A stretch of 51,790 nt of DNA from NCBI GenBank assembly GCA_030731745.1, contig JANQTJ010000019.1:1-51790 (forward strand). The letters run 5' to 3'. Source of the DNA: Flaviramulus sp. Lineage in GTDB: Bacteria; Bacteroidota; Bacteroidia; Flavobacteriales; Flavobacteriaceae. Below, one piece after another: positions 44,601 through 51,790 of this stretch (position 1 is the stretch's first letter; each line of letters begins with the position of its first letter). The notes beneath the pieces are model-generated. The model worked only from the letters and a program-made list of their open reading frames with translations. It ran no database searches and was not told the DNA's origin. The position numbers were made by a program, and so were the translations under genes.

Positions 44601-44724
44601 CTCCAGGAAGCGGTAAACCAGAATCATCTGATACTGTACCTGAAATTGTCTTTTCTTGTGCAAACGTTAGTTGCACAACAAACGCTAGGAATAGCGTTAG
44701 AATTCCACTAAACTTTGTTTTCAT
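41620..44724 (-). CDS. SusC/RagA family TonB-linked outer membrane protein
   Basis: A 1034-residue TonB-dependent transporter barrel. The start chosen is the ATG at 44724 (signal MKTKFSGILTLFLAFVVQLTFAQ); an in-frame ATG at 44754 would add ten residues ahead of the signal peptide. A CarboxypepD_reg-like domain follows (TISGTVSDDSGLPLPGATV and FDGKYSI), then the plug with DEIIVTAQGIRREEKALGYS as the TonB-box area, and a C-terminal barrel ending in a phenylalanine (FGVKLTF). It takes up the ligand delivered by SusD. First gene of the four-gene operon; substrate unknown. Confidence 0.95.
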   Translation of the reverse strand: MKTKFSGILTLFLAFVVQLTFAQEKTISGTVSDDSGLPLPGATVLVKGTTSGTSTDFDGKYSIQAAQGSTLVFSFVGYSKKEVRVGASNTINVTLAEDAESLDEIIVTAQGIRREEKALGYSVATIKSDQIERKPETDVARILTGKIAGVEVNAGGGFLGTQASVIIRSKNSISGNNQPLYIVDGAPIAGDRSFDIDPNNIATTTVLKGLAASTLYGQDGRNGVIVITTKSGSGGSIDKKFEVTVSTTTSFLEVANLPDFQNLYGQGADNTLNTTFFGTWGARFDGQIVPHPLAIGAYAGSFPQFQGATVEYKAAPNNVSDFFKTGIGQITSVLLKKNFDKDSGVSLAFGHADQSGYIPENGLRRYNIAVGGRTKLTNKLGFNTSVTYNNTFTFRPTRNFFTLLTWIPRNLDIQNLPFEDPNDGSSVYYRTTISNPRWQQKNTAFNETTDRTFIKAALDYEISDKITANYLYSLDSYSSLNEDYQNKGGADSPLGFLQTFNRTVRTTNHRFSFVGSDFKLADNISLNAVLGGESKNVQFSNLGIFSEDQVVFNFKRHNNFRSNQVIEGTSETNTIGIYGQLEFAYEDYAYLTVSGRNDWGSTVEDENNSLFYPSVSLSLIPTSMFEGLKGASNNYLKVRGSYGTSANFPNAYLTRPQLAANAQANLNPFTGNTVATNALSTFLPNPGLKPELLKEYEIGFEGRLFNNFLDFDISAYRRVIEDQILNSSLAASTGFTNTVINAGRIDTDGLEISLGINPFQSNEEGGFNWNINNQFTAYETTVIDLPVERVDIASGINFAIEGEPYGVMRGTFAVKDDEGNLLINPETGKIIFSDDVGLEDELIGDPNEDWRFTNINTFSYKGFTLGIQWEYIHGGDIYSVTASNLLRRGVTTDTQDREGTFIIPGVLGNPNTGEVLTDGNGDKIENTIQIGPNDLYFINLQDVDENLVYDASVIRLRDISLSYSLSKKALERSPFGNVTFTVSGNNLWYETPNIPKGLNLDPEVLGSGAGNGKGLDFQNDPSYKQYSFGVKLTF

Positions 44725-45022
44725 TTTATAATTATTTGAATTAGTCAATGCCAAAAATCATAATAAAAAGTTAATAAAACAATAAATAATGGTTAAAATT
44801 TGATGTTTCAACTAAAATTTTAAGAAATCAGCAATAAACACCCTCTATTTTGAGGTCAAACTAAGATGTATTATTTAAATCATACATATAAAATTCGTTA
44901 TTCTCAATTTGAGCCCCTTTATAATTTAGAAATAAACATATAATTTTTAATTTTATCTATTTATAATGCTATAAATGAATTATTTCCTTGATTTTAGATA
45001 GTTCTAGATTCTTTTTTAGATT
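44725..45022. other. Non-coding leader region upstream of susC
   Basis: The 298-base gap between the Omp85-like gene and susC holds no gene. It is very AT-rich. I see a short imperfect hairpin (CCTC-TATTTT-GAGG, 44851-44864) and an AT-only inverted repeat around 44970, but no clean TAnnTTTG box for susC in the expected place. A long leader with regulatory elements is possible. Confidence 0.4.
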
Positions 45023-46717
45023 TTAAAATTGAGTAGTTAAACTTAAATGAATCTTAGAATTTGATAGATTAAATTTTTGATTCTCTAATTTGCCGTTAGC
45101 ATAATTAAATCTCAATAGCCCTGACTTAGTTAAAATACCAAAACCAAAACCATAACCAAATAGCTTTTCTTTAATACTTAAAATTTTGTTTTCAAAGTAA
45201 GCAGCATCAATAATTGAGTGTATGTAGATAGAATTATTTATTTGGAGGCGATATTCAGTATTTATTAAACCAAATAATGTGGAGAAAATACTATTTTCTT
45301 CAAATCCTCTAATAGAGTTAATTCCGCCAAATCTTAAGAGTTCGTTTTCAAAATAGGTGTTAGAAATTAATTTTGAACCATTCCCCCTGATATAAATACT
45401 GTTTTTTTGGTTCAAATTGAAAATCTTAAAAGCATCAATACTAAGAAGGGATTGTTTTTCTTTATTTGATATTGTTTTTCTATTTCCAAAATTAGTCTCA
45501 AAATATAATTTTGAATTTATTGGAAAAAGTAAGCTATAAGGTTGGGGGTTTGAAAATTGATAAGCTAATGTGAAATATTCTGAATTGTAGTCTTCGATTG
45601 GTAAATTTGAACCTGAATTAAGCAAATTGTTTGATTCTGTGGCGCTTATTCCAGCATACACTTTATTTAAAGCATTTAATTGATAATGTAATTTGGCAAA
45701 TTGGTTAATTGTAGTAAATGTCGAATCTTTTTTAAAGATACGCAATAGTAAATCTAAACCGATAGGGGATTTTAATAAATAAGGTAGCGAAATATCGGTT
45801 TCAAATGTTTTTTGATCATTTTCATCGCTTTTGTAAAGTAATCTAAATGATTCTCCAAAATTTAAATTATTTGTAAGGTTTAAATTTAAATAACCATCAA
45901 ATTCAAGTTTATTAGTTTCCTCGTTAGTGCCAAAACCTAAAAAACCATCAAAAGCATTACTTCTTGTTTTTTCAAGATATAAATATAAGGTTGTAGAGTC
46001 CTTTAAAAATAAAACCTCTGGGGGTTTTATTTCATTTGCAAAGTTTAAATTATTTAGTTGTTCAGTTTTGGTTCTAATTTTTTTTAAATCAAAATCTTGA
46101 GTTGGTTTGATTTTTAGAAAATATTTTAAATAGGCTTTTGGGAATTTCTCATAACCTTTAATAACAATATCACTAATTGTCCTTTTTTCTGAAGATGATT
46201 CCACATATAAATCCGCTTCTAAATTTGAATCGTCCTTAATTCTAATATTAGATAGACGTAATTTTGAAAACGGAAAACCTTTTTCAGTAATTTTAGAATT
46301 TATGTAGCTAAGTGTGTTTTCAATCTGAGTAAACTCTATTTTTATATAATCCCTGTATATATTATTAGAAATCAACTTTAAATTTAATTTATCAATCAGT
46401 TCTTTTTTGTAGTATATAAAAATAGTATTAAATTTTCTTTTCAATTTTACTTTTGAGATGAATATGGAATCGTTTAACTTTTTTATTTCTTCAAATTCAT
46501 TTTCAATAAACCCTAATTTATATAGTTTTTTTTGAATTGTATTAACCTCAAGTTTCAGAGATGTATAGTCTTTATGAGTTTTGTTATAATTTATTGAATC
46601 TATAATCAGAGTTTCAGCTTCACTATCTCCTTTAACTTTTAAGAATAAGTCTTGACAAAACACTTTTGTAGAAAAAAGTATGCTTATTACAAGTATTAAT
46701 GAATGTATTTTTTTCAC
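45023..46717 (-). CDS. Omp85/BamA-like outer membrane protein
   Basis: A 564-residue exported protein with signal peptide MKKIHSLILVISILFSTKVFCQ. At least one POTRA-like unit is visible at about residues 178-250 (RTISDIVIKGYEKFPKAYL), preceded by a region that may hold a second. The C-terminal half is a beta barrel with alternating hydrophobic strands, an RGFEEN motif (the family's conserved RGF/RGY in the interior loop) and a terminal phenylalanine (LSLTTQF). It is much smaller than BamA, nearer TamA or other accessory Omp85 members. The partner is unknown. Divergent from rpsL over 180 bases. Confidence 0.75.
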   Translation of the reverse strand: MKKIHSLILVISILFSTKVFCQDLFLKVKGDSEAETLIIDSINYNKTHKDYTSLKLEVNTIQKKLYKLGFIENEFEEIKKLNDSIFISKVKLKRKFNTIFIYYKKELIDKLNLKLISNNIYRDYIKIEFTQIENTLSYINSKITEKGFPFSKLRLSNIRIKDDSNLEADLYVESSSEKRTISDIVIKGYEKFPKAYLKYFLKIKPTQDFDLKKIRTKTEQLNNLNFANEIKPPEVLFLKDSTTLYLYLEKTRSNAFDGFLGFGTNEETNKLEFDGYLNLNLTNNLNFGESFRLLYKSDENDQKTFETDISLPYLLKSPIGLDLLLRIFKKDSTFTTINQFAKLHYQLNALNKVYAGISATESNNLLNSGSNLPIEDYNSEYFTLAYQFSNPQPYSLLFPINSKLYFETNFGNRKTISNKEKQSLLSIDAFKIFNLNQKNSIYIRGNGSKLISNTYFENELLRFGGINSIRGFEENSIFSTLFGLINTEYRLQINNSIYIHSIIDAAYFENKILSIKEKLFGYGFGFGILTKSGLLRFNYANGKLENQKFNLSNSKIHLSLTTQF

Positions 46718-46821
46718 TTTAAATCAGACTTATAGAAGTTGTAAATCTAACGGAAAAAGAACATTTTTTGTATGTCTAAAAAAATAAATTTTGAAAACTC
46801 TTAAAAATTAATGAATTAGGG

Positions 46822-46870
46822 TTTGAATAATTAATTTTAATTTCTACCTTTGCAGCCCTCTTAAAAGAGG
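46822..46870 (+). promoter_or_regulatory. Consensus promoter and leader hairpin of the ribosomal operon
   Basis: TTTG (46822-46825), a 19-base spacer and TACCTTTG (46845-46852) match the flavobacterial promoter almost ideally. Right after it, CCTCT-TAAA-AGAGG (46857-46870) makes a small hairpin that would start the transcript and may protect its 5' end. The rpsL ATG follows at 46898. Confidence 0.85.
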
Positions 46871-46897
46871 ATTTTAAAATTTTATATATAAATATAT

Positions 46898-47272
46898 ATG
46901 CCAACAATTTCACAATTAGTAAGAATAGGAAGAGCCAAAATAACCAAGAAGAGTAAATCGGCCGCTTTAGATTCTTGTCCTCAAAGACGTGGTGTGTGTA
47001 CTCGTGTTTATACAACAACACCTAAAAAACCTAACTCAGCAATGCGTAAGGTAGCAAGGGTTCGTTTAACAAACGGTAACGAGGTTAATGCATACATCGG
47101 TGGTGAAGGACATAATCTACAAGAGCACTCGATAGTATTGGTTAGAGGTGGAAGGGTAAAAGATTTGCCAGGAGTTAGATATCACATTGTTCGTGGTGCT
47201 TTAGACACAGCAGGTGTTGCAGGTAGAACACAACGTAGATCTAAGTATGGTGCAAAACGCCCTAAAAAGTAA
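46898..47272 (+). CDS. rpsL: 30S ribosomal protein S12
   Basis: A 124-residue S12, part of the decoding centre of the small subunit. The start [12 protein letters not shown] and the conserved [15 protein letters not shown] and [13 protein letters not shown] segments are complete, including the two lysines of the decoding loops at which streptomycin-resistance changes usually occur, so it has the common sensitive form. First gene of the ribosomal run; rpsG follows 20 bases after its stop. Confidence 0.98.
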   Translation: MPTISQLVRIGRAKITKKSKSAALDSCPQRRGVCTRVYTTTPKKPNSAMRKVARVRLTNGNEVNAYIGGEGHNLQEHSIVLVRGGRVKDLPGVRYHIVRGALDTAGVAGRTQRRSKYGAKRPKK

Positions 47273-47292
47273 TTAAACTTTAAGAAGAAGAC

Positions 47293-47769
47293 ATGAGAAA
47301 AAGAGCAGCAAAAAAGAGACCGCTTTTACCAGATCCACGTTTTAACGACCAGTTAGTAACTCGTTTCGTTAATATGATGATGTGGGATGGAAAAAAATCG
47401 GTAGCTTTTAAAGTATTCTATGATGCAATTGATATTGTAGAATCGAAAAAAACTGACGAAGAAAAATCAGCCTTAGATATTTGGAAAGATGCTTTATCAA
47501 ATGTGATGCCTCACGTAGAAGTACGTAGTCGTCGTGTTGGAGGTGCTACATTCCAAATACCAATGCAAATTCGTCCTGATAGAAAAGTTTCAACGGCAAT
47601 GAAATGGTTAATTAGCTATTCACGCAAAAGAAATGAAAAATCTATGGCATTACGTTTAGCTTCAGAAGTTTTAGCGGCAGCTAAAGAAGAAGGAGCAGCT
47701 GTTAAGAAAAGAGTTGATACTCATAAGATGGCAGAAGCAAATAAAGCATTCTCTCACTTTAGATTTTAA
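47293..47769 (+). CDS. rpsG: 30S ribosomal protein S7
   Basis: A 158-residue S7, which nucleates assembly of the 30S head and contacts the 3' major domain of 16S rRNA. The N-terminus [16 protein letters not shown] and the conserved [16 protein letters not shown] and RRVG-type segments are present. Its length suits Bacteroidota S7. It lies 20 bases after rpsL and 6 bases before fusA. Confidence 0.98.
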   Translation: MRKRAAKKRPLLPDPRFNDQLVTRFVNMMMWDGKKSVAFKVFYDAIDIVESKKTDEEKSALDIWKDALSNVMPHVEVRSRRVGGATFQIPMQIRPDRKVSTAMKWLISYSRKRNEKSMALRLASEVLAAAKEEGAAVKKRVDTHKMAEANKAFSHFRF

Positions 47770-47775
47770 TAGGAA

Positions 47776-49902
47776 ATGGCAAGAGATTTAAAATATACAA
47801 GAAACATAGGTATTGCTGCACACATTGATGCAGGAAAAACTACTACTACAGAACGTATTCTTTATTATACAGGAGTTTCTCACAAAATTGGAGAAGTACA
47901 TGATGGCGCTGCTACAATGGACTGGATGGAACAAGAGCAAGAGCGTGGTATTACAATTACATCTGCTGCGACTACTTGTACCTGGAATTTCCCTTTAGAC
48001 AATGGTAACCCAACGGATGAAACTAAAGGATATCATTTCAATATCATAGATACTCCAGGTCACGTAGATTTTACTGTTGAAGTAAATCGTTCATTACGTG
48101 TACTAGATGGTTTGGTGTTTTTATTTAGTGCAGTTGATGGTGTTGAACCACAATCTGAAACTAACTGGAGATTGGCAGACAACTATAAAGTACCTCGTAT
48201 TGGTTTTGTTAATAAAATGGACCGTCAAGGTGCTAATTTTATGGCTGTATGTCAACAAGTTAAAGATATGTTGAAATCAAATGCGGTGCCAATCGTATTA
48301 AACATTGGAGACGAAATTGATTTTAAAGGGATTGTTGATTTAGTAAAAAATAGAGCTATAGTTTGGCATGATGAAACTCAAGGAGCAACTTTTGATGTTA
48401 TTGAGATTCCTGAAGAGCTTAAAGCTGAAGCAAAAAAATATAGAGCGTTGTTAATTGAGGAAGTAGCAACTTATGATGAGAACTTATTAGAAAAATTCAT
48501 GGAAGATGAAGATTCTATTACAGAAGAAGAAGTGCACGCTGCGCTTAGAGCTGCTGTAATGGATATGGCTATCATTCCTATGATTTGTGGTTCTTCATTT
48601 AAAAATAAAGGTGTTCAATTCTTATTAGATGCTGTTTGTCGTTATTTGCCTTCGCCTCTTGATAAAGAAGGTATTATTGGAATTAATCCAGATACTGAAA
48701 AAGAAGAAATACGTAAACCAGATGCAAAAGAACCTTTTGCAGCTTTAGCATTCAAAATTGCAACAGATCCTTTTGTTGGTCGTTTAGCATTTTTTCGTGC
48801 CTATTCTGGTCGTTTAGATGCGGGTTCTTACATCTTGAATAACCGTTCAGGTAAGAAAGAGCGTATATCTCGTATTTACCAAATGCATTCAAATAAACAA
48901 AATCCCATTGATTTTATTGAAGCAGGAGATATTGGAGCTGCTGTAGGATTCAAAGATATTAAGACAGGTGATACCATGTCTGATGAAAAACATCCTATTG
49001 TTTTAGAATCTATGAATTTCCCTGATCCAGTAATTGGTATTGCTGTTGAGCCTAAGACTAAGGCAGATGTTGATAAATTAGGGATGGCTTTATCTAAATT
49101 AGCCGAAGAAGATCCTACATTTACTGTAAGAACTGACGAAGCTTCAGGACAGACTATTATATCTGGAATGGGTGAGTTACACTTAGACATTATTGTTGAT
49201 CGTTTACGTCGTGAGTTTAAAGTTGAAGTGAATCAAGGTGCTCCTCAAGTTGAATATAAAGAAGCTATTACTCGTAAAGCAGATCATAGAGAAGTTTATA
49301 AGAAACAATCTGGTGGTCGTGGTAAGTTTGCTGATATTGTATTTACATTAGAACCTGCTGAAGAAGGAAAAGTTGGTTTAGAATTTATCTCAGCAATTAA
49401 AGGAGGTAATGTTCCTAAAGAATTTATACCATCTATTGAGAAAGGTTTTAGAATTGCCATGCAAAATGGACCTTTAGCTGGTTACGAAGTTGATGCTATG
49501 AAAGTAACTTTAACAGATGGATCATACCATGATGTGGATTCTGATGCATTATCATTCGAATTAGCCGCTAAAATTGGATTTAAAAACTCTGCAAAAGCTG
49601 CCAAAGCAGTAATCATGGAGCCTATTATGAAACTTGAGGTAATTACACCTGAAGAAAATATGGGTGACATTGTTGGAGATTTAAATAGAAGAAGAGGTCA
49701 AGTTAGTGATATGGGCGATAGAGCTGGTGCAAAAACTGTAAAAGCTACTGTGCCATTATCTGAAATGTTTGGTTATGTAACAACATTAAGAACATTATCA
49801 TCAGGTCGTGCAACGTCAACAATGGAATTTTCACATTATGCTGAAACACCTTCAAATATATCTGAAGAGGTTATTAAAGCAGCTAAAGGTGTTGAAGCTT
49901 AA
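47776..49902 (+). CDS. fusA: Elongation factor G
   Basis: A 708-residue translocation GTPase. G1 is [13 protein letters not shown] (about residues 16-28), G2 includes [12 protein letters not shown]3 DTPGHVDF, G4 NKMD and the domain IV glycine-rich loop [10 protein letters not shown] is present. A short insertion ([12 protein letters not shown]) before G3 fits flavobacterial EF-G. Full length and single, with rpsJ 11 bases after its stop. Expressed together with ribosomal proteins. Confidence 0.98.
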   Translation: MARDLKYTRNIGIAAHIDAGKTTTTERILYYTGVSHKIGEVHDGAATMDWMEQEQERGITITSAATTCTWNFPLDNGNPTDETKGYHFNIIDTPGHVDFTVEVNRSLRVLDGLVFLFSAVDGVEPQSETNWRLADNYKVPRIGFVNKMDRQGANFMAVCQQVKDMLKSNAVPIVLNIGDEIDFKGIVDLVKNRAIVWHDETQGATFDVIEIPEELKAEAKKYRALLIEEVATYDENLLEKFMEDEDSITEEEVHAALRAAVMDMAIIPMICGSSFKNKGVQFLLDAVCRYLPSPLDKEGIIGINPDTEKEEIRKPDAKEPFAALAFKIATDPFVGRLAFFRAYSGRLDAGSYILNNRSGKKERISRIYQMHSNKQNPIDFIEAGDIGAAVGFKDIKTGDTMSDEKHPIVLESMNFPDPVIGIAVEPKTKADVDKLGMALSKLAEEDPTFTVRTDEASGQTIISGMGELHLDIIVDRLRREFKVEVNQGAPQVEYKEAITRKADHREVYKKQSGGRGKFADIVFTLEPAEEGKVGLEFISAIKGGNVPKEFIPSIEKGFRIAMQNGPLAGYEVDAMKVTLTDGSYHDVDSDALSFELAAKIGFKNSAKAAKAVIMEPIMKLEVITPEENMGDIVGDLNRRRGQVSDMGDRAGAKTVKATVPLSEMFGYVTTLRTLSSGRATSTMEFSHYAETPSNISEEVIKAAKGVEA

Positions 49903-49913
49903 AATCTAAGAAA

Positions 49914-50219
49914 ATGAGTCAGAAAATCAGAATAAAATTAAAATCTTACGATCATAATTTAGTAGACAAGTCTGCTGATAAGATTGTGAAAACAGTAAAA
50001 AGCACAGGAGCTGTTGTAACTGGTCCAATTCCATTACCAACTCATAAGAAAATTTTCACTGTATTACGTTCTCCACACGTAAACAAGAAATCAAGAGAAC
50101 AATTTCAATTAAGCTCTTACAAAAGATTATTGGATATTTACTCTTCGTCATCGAAAACTATTGATGCGTTAATGAAACTTGAATTACCAAGTGGTGTAGA
50201 AGTAGAGATTAAAGTATAA
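49914..50219 (+). CDS. rpsJ: 30S ribosomal protein S10
   Basis: A 101-residue S10, a component of the 30S head and also a transcription antitermination partner (NusE). The conserved [16 protein letters not shown] start and the [29 protein letters not shown] core (seen as PIPLPTHKK and [10 protein letters not shown]) are complete. Here it follows fusA directly, joining the str and S10 clusters. The next gene, rplC, is separated by a structured 135-base spacer. Confidence 0.98.
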   Translation: MSQKIRIKLKSYDHNLVDKSADKIVKTVKSTGAVVTGPIPLPTHKKIFTVLRSPHVNKKSREQFQLSSYKRLLDIYSSSSKTIDALMKLELPSGVEVEIKV

Positions 50220-50354
50220 TTACATCTCGGTTTATAACCGGAATTACATGTCCCAACGATGCGGTCGCGGGAAAAACGGAAAAATACATTTCAGGGACGA
50301 AAGGTATTTTGTCCCTGAAATATTTTAAATAAATAATAAATTAAATAAATAATT
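50220..50354 (+). promoter_or_regulatory. Structured RNA spacer between rpsJ and rplC, candidate leader
   Basis: Three stem-loops can be drawn. (1) CGGTT-TAT-AACCG, 50228-50240. (2) TCCC-AA-CGA-TGCGG-TCG-C-GGGA, 50251-50272. (3) ATTTCAGGGAC / GTCCCTGAAAT, an 11-bp perfect stem at 50288-50298 and 50311-50321 with a 12-base loop, followed by an AT-rich run without a long T tract. The segment GTCCC occurs both at 50250-50254 and 50311-50315, and only one GGGAC (50294-50298) exists, so the two could compete. Position in front of the L3 and L4 genes suggests autogenous control, which is inference. Confidence 0.55.
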
Positions 50355-50972
50355 ATGTCTGGGTTAATTGGAAAAAAAATCGGTATGACCAGCATTTTCG
50401 ATGAAAAAGGAAAAAATATTCCTTGTACTGTAATCGAAGCTGGACCATGTATCGTTACCCAAGTCAGAACTGAAGAGGTTGACGGTTATAAAGCTGTTCA
50501 ATTAGGTTTCGATGACGCGACAGAAAAAAGTGCTACTAAAGCTGACTTAGGTCATGCTAAAAAAGCAGGAACTTCTGTAAAACGCAAAATCGTAGAATTC
50601 AAAGGTTTTGATAAGGAGTACAAATTAGGTGATGCTATCACTGTAGAACACTTTGCTGAAGGAGAGTTTGTTGATATCTCTGGAATTTCAAAAGGTAAAG
50701 GATTTCAAGGGGTTGTAAAACGCCATGGATTTGGTGGTGTGGGTCAAGCTACTCACGGTCAACATAATCGTTTAAGAGCACCAGGATCTATTGGTGCAGC
50801 TTCATATCCTGCTAGAGTTTTCAAAGGAATGAAAATGGCTGGTAGAATGGGTGGTGACTCAGTAAAAGTTGAAAATTTAAGAGTTTTAAAAGTAGTAGCA
50901 GATAAAAATCTACTTGTTGTTAAAGGGTGTGTACCCGGACACAAAAATTCTTATGTAATTATTAGAAAATAA
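50355..50972 (+). CDS. rplC: 50S ribosomal protein L3
   Basis: A 205-residue L3, one of the first proteins bound in 50S assembly and close to the peptidyl transferase centre. [17 protein letters not shown] opens it and the conserved [17 protein letters not shown] loop (seen as [13 protein letters not shown]) and [24 protein letters not shown] region complete the fold. Its stop overlaps the rplD start by one base (TAATG). Confidence 0.98.
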   Translation: MSGLIGKKIGMTSIFDEKGKNIPCTVIEAGPCIVTQVRTEEVDGYKAVQLGFDDATEKSATKADLGHAKKAGTSVKRKIVEFKGFDKEYKLGDAITVEHFAEGEFVDISGISKGKGFQGVVKRHGFGGVGQATHGQHNRLRAPGSIGAASYPARVFKGMKMAGRMGGDSVKVENLRVLKVVADKNLLVVKGCVPGHKNSYVIIRK

Positions 50973-51601
50973 TGAAAGTAGCAGTTTTAGATATAAACGG
51001 AAAAGATACAGGTAGAAAGGCAGACCTTTCTAAAGATGTATTTGCTATTGAGCCTAATAATCATGCAGTATATTTGGATGTTAAACAATATTTAGCAAAC
51101 CAACGTCAAGGTACTCACAAATCGAAAGAAAGAGCTGAGATATCTGGAAGTACTCGTAAAATTAAAAAGCAAAAAGGAACTGGTACTGCAAGAGCAGGAA
51201 GTATTAAGTCTGGAGTATTTAAAGGTGGAGGTCGAATGTTCGGTCCTAGACCAAGAAATTATAGTTTCAAACTTAATAAAAATGTGAAGCGATTAGCTCG
51301 AAAATCAGCTTTAAGTATTAAAGCAGGTGAGCAATCAATAACGGTATTAGAAGACTTTAATTTTGACTCAATAAAGACTAAGAATTTTACAGCAGTTTTA
51401 AAGGCTCTAAACCTTGAAAACAAAAAATCTTTATTTGTGTTGGGTGGGTCAAATAATAATGTATATTTGTCATCGCGCAATTTGAAAGGCTCTGAAGTTA
51501 TAACCTCTTCAGAATTAAGCACATACAAGATTCTAAACGCTAATCAGTTAGTGCTTTTAGAAGGTGCTTTAGAAGGAATTGAAACAAATTTAAGTAAATA
51601 G
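50972..51601 (+). CDS. rplD: 50S ribosomal protein L4
   Basis: A 209-residue L4. [15 protein letters not shown], the long basic loop ([17 protein letters not shown] and [17 protein letters not shown]) and [13 protein letters not shown] are typical. In E. coli L4 represses its own S10 operon by binding the leader RNA; whether this homologue acts on the 50220-50354 spacer is untested. Coupled to rplC by a one-base overlap and followed by rplW after 5 bases. Confidence 0.98.
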   Translation: MKVAVLDINGKDTGRKADLSKDVFAIEPNNHAVYLDVKQYLANQRQGTHKSKERAEISGSTRKIKKQKGTGTARAGSIKSGVFKGGGRMFGPRPRNYSFKLNKNVKRLARKSALSIKAGEQSITVLEDFNFDSIKTKNFTAVLKALNLENKKSLFVLGGSNNNVYLSSRNLKGSEVITSSELSTYKILNANQLVLLEGALEGIETNLSK

Positions 51602-51606
51602 AGGCA

Positions 51607-51790
51607 ATGAATATCTTAATTAAACCTATAATCACAGAGAAAGCGACAGCTGATAGCGAGTTAAGAAACTGCTATACATTCGCAGTGAATACTAAGGCGA
51701 ACAAGGTAGAAATAAAAAAAGCGGTTGAAGCTGCTTATGGTGTTTCTGTTGAAAAAGTTCGTACTATAAATGTCCGTCCAGATAGAAGAA
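51607..51790 (+). CDS. rplW: 50S ribosomal protein L23, N-terminal part (cut by window end)
   Basis: The ATG at 51607 is 5 bases after the rplD stop. The 61 visible residues (MNILIKPIITEKATADSE ... YTFAVNTKANKVEIKKAVE) match L23, which sits at the peptide exit tunnel near the signal recognition particle site. The frame runs off the right edge uninterrupted. Confidence 0.96.
   Translation, partial: MNILIKPIITEKATADSELRNCYTFAVNTKANKVEIKKAVEAAYGVSVEKVRTINVRPDRR

Noticed and set aside
46776-47021. An 81-codon minus-strand frame across the rpsL start
   Set aside because: It overlaps the ribosomal promoter and the S12 coding sequence, and its residues are the complement of S12 codons.
1-51790. 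CRISPR arrays, tRNA or rRNA genes, insertion sequences, phage or plasmid genes
   Set aside because: No regularly spaced repeats, cloverleaf sequences, transposase or integrase motifs were seen in any intergenic region or reading frame.

Overview
The window is a dense, AT-rich (roughly one third G+C by eye) stretch of a Bacteroidota chromosome, most probably a marine-type member of the Flavobacteriaceae. This rests on several signs: promoters of the TAnnTTTG type, no clear Shine-Dalgarno sequences, a SusC/SusD pair, a type IX secretion (T9SS) sorting domain, a PafA-type phosphatase, MlaE/MlaF, and an uninterrupted rpsL-rpsG-fusA-rpsJ-rplC-rplD-rplW order with no tuf gene. I see no phage, insertion sequence, CRISPR array, rRNA or tRNA. 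Most of the window is core genome.

Layout. 1-4145 (+): M28 peptidase end, SDR oxidoreductase, SprT-like protein, mannose-1-phosphate guanylyltransferase and a DUF389 membrane protein, tightly packed. 4146-5659 (-): MlaF and MlaE lipid-transport subunits. 5762-8204 (+): PafA phosphatase and a DNA/RNA nuclease one base apart, a plausible phosphate-scavenging pair. 8293-10749 (-): ketoacyl synthase III, methyltransferase and glycosyltransferase. 10851-13700 (-): glycine decarboxylase. 13820-15467: a UbiA-like membrane protein facing an ECF sigma factor and its zinc-binding anti-sigma partner. 15518-19345 (-): M3 peptidase, then purE-purK. 19479-21852 (+): a fused hypoxanthine phosphoribosyltransferase/adenylate kinase, a small membrane protein and ObgE. 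21931-26925: DUF4136 lipoprotein, secreted M64 peptidase with a T9SS tail and partner lipoprotein, DoxX-like membrane protein and TPR protein. 27104-31448: Mpl ligase, a LytS/LytTR-type two-component pair and a dienelactone-hydrolase-like protein. 31498-35081 (+): RadC, polysaccharide deacetylase-like protein, YjjG-type nucleotidase and an unknown exported protein. 35198-38108: RarA, rhomboid protease and RlmB. 38173-44724 (-): SusC, SusD and two lipoproteins, closed by a strong terminator. 45023-46717 (-): an Omp85-like protein. 46898-51790 (+): the joined str and S10 ribosomal operons, cut by the window end.

The most unusual features are mostly outside the genes. They are: (i) a structured 135-base spacer between rpsJ and rplC with two GTCCC segments that could compete for one GGGAC, which looks like an attenuator; (ii) three members of a dispersed repeat family whose ends pair with each other and appear to covary; (iii) a promoter-plus-terminator unit between purE and the M3 peptidase that could encode a roughly 75-base RNA; (iv) a promoter so close to the UbiA-like gene that its transcript may be leaderless. 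Among proteins, the Hpt-Adk fusion, the SusCD-linked lipoproteins of unknown substrate and the degenerate UbiA homologue deserve attention. I found no clear new multi-gene system.
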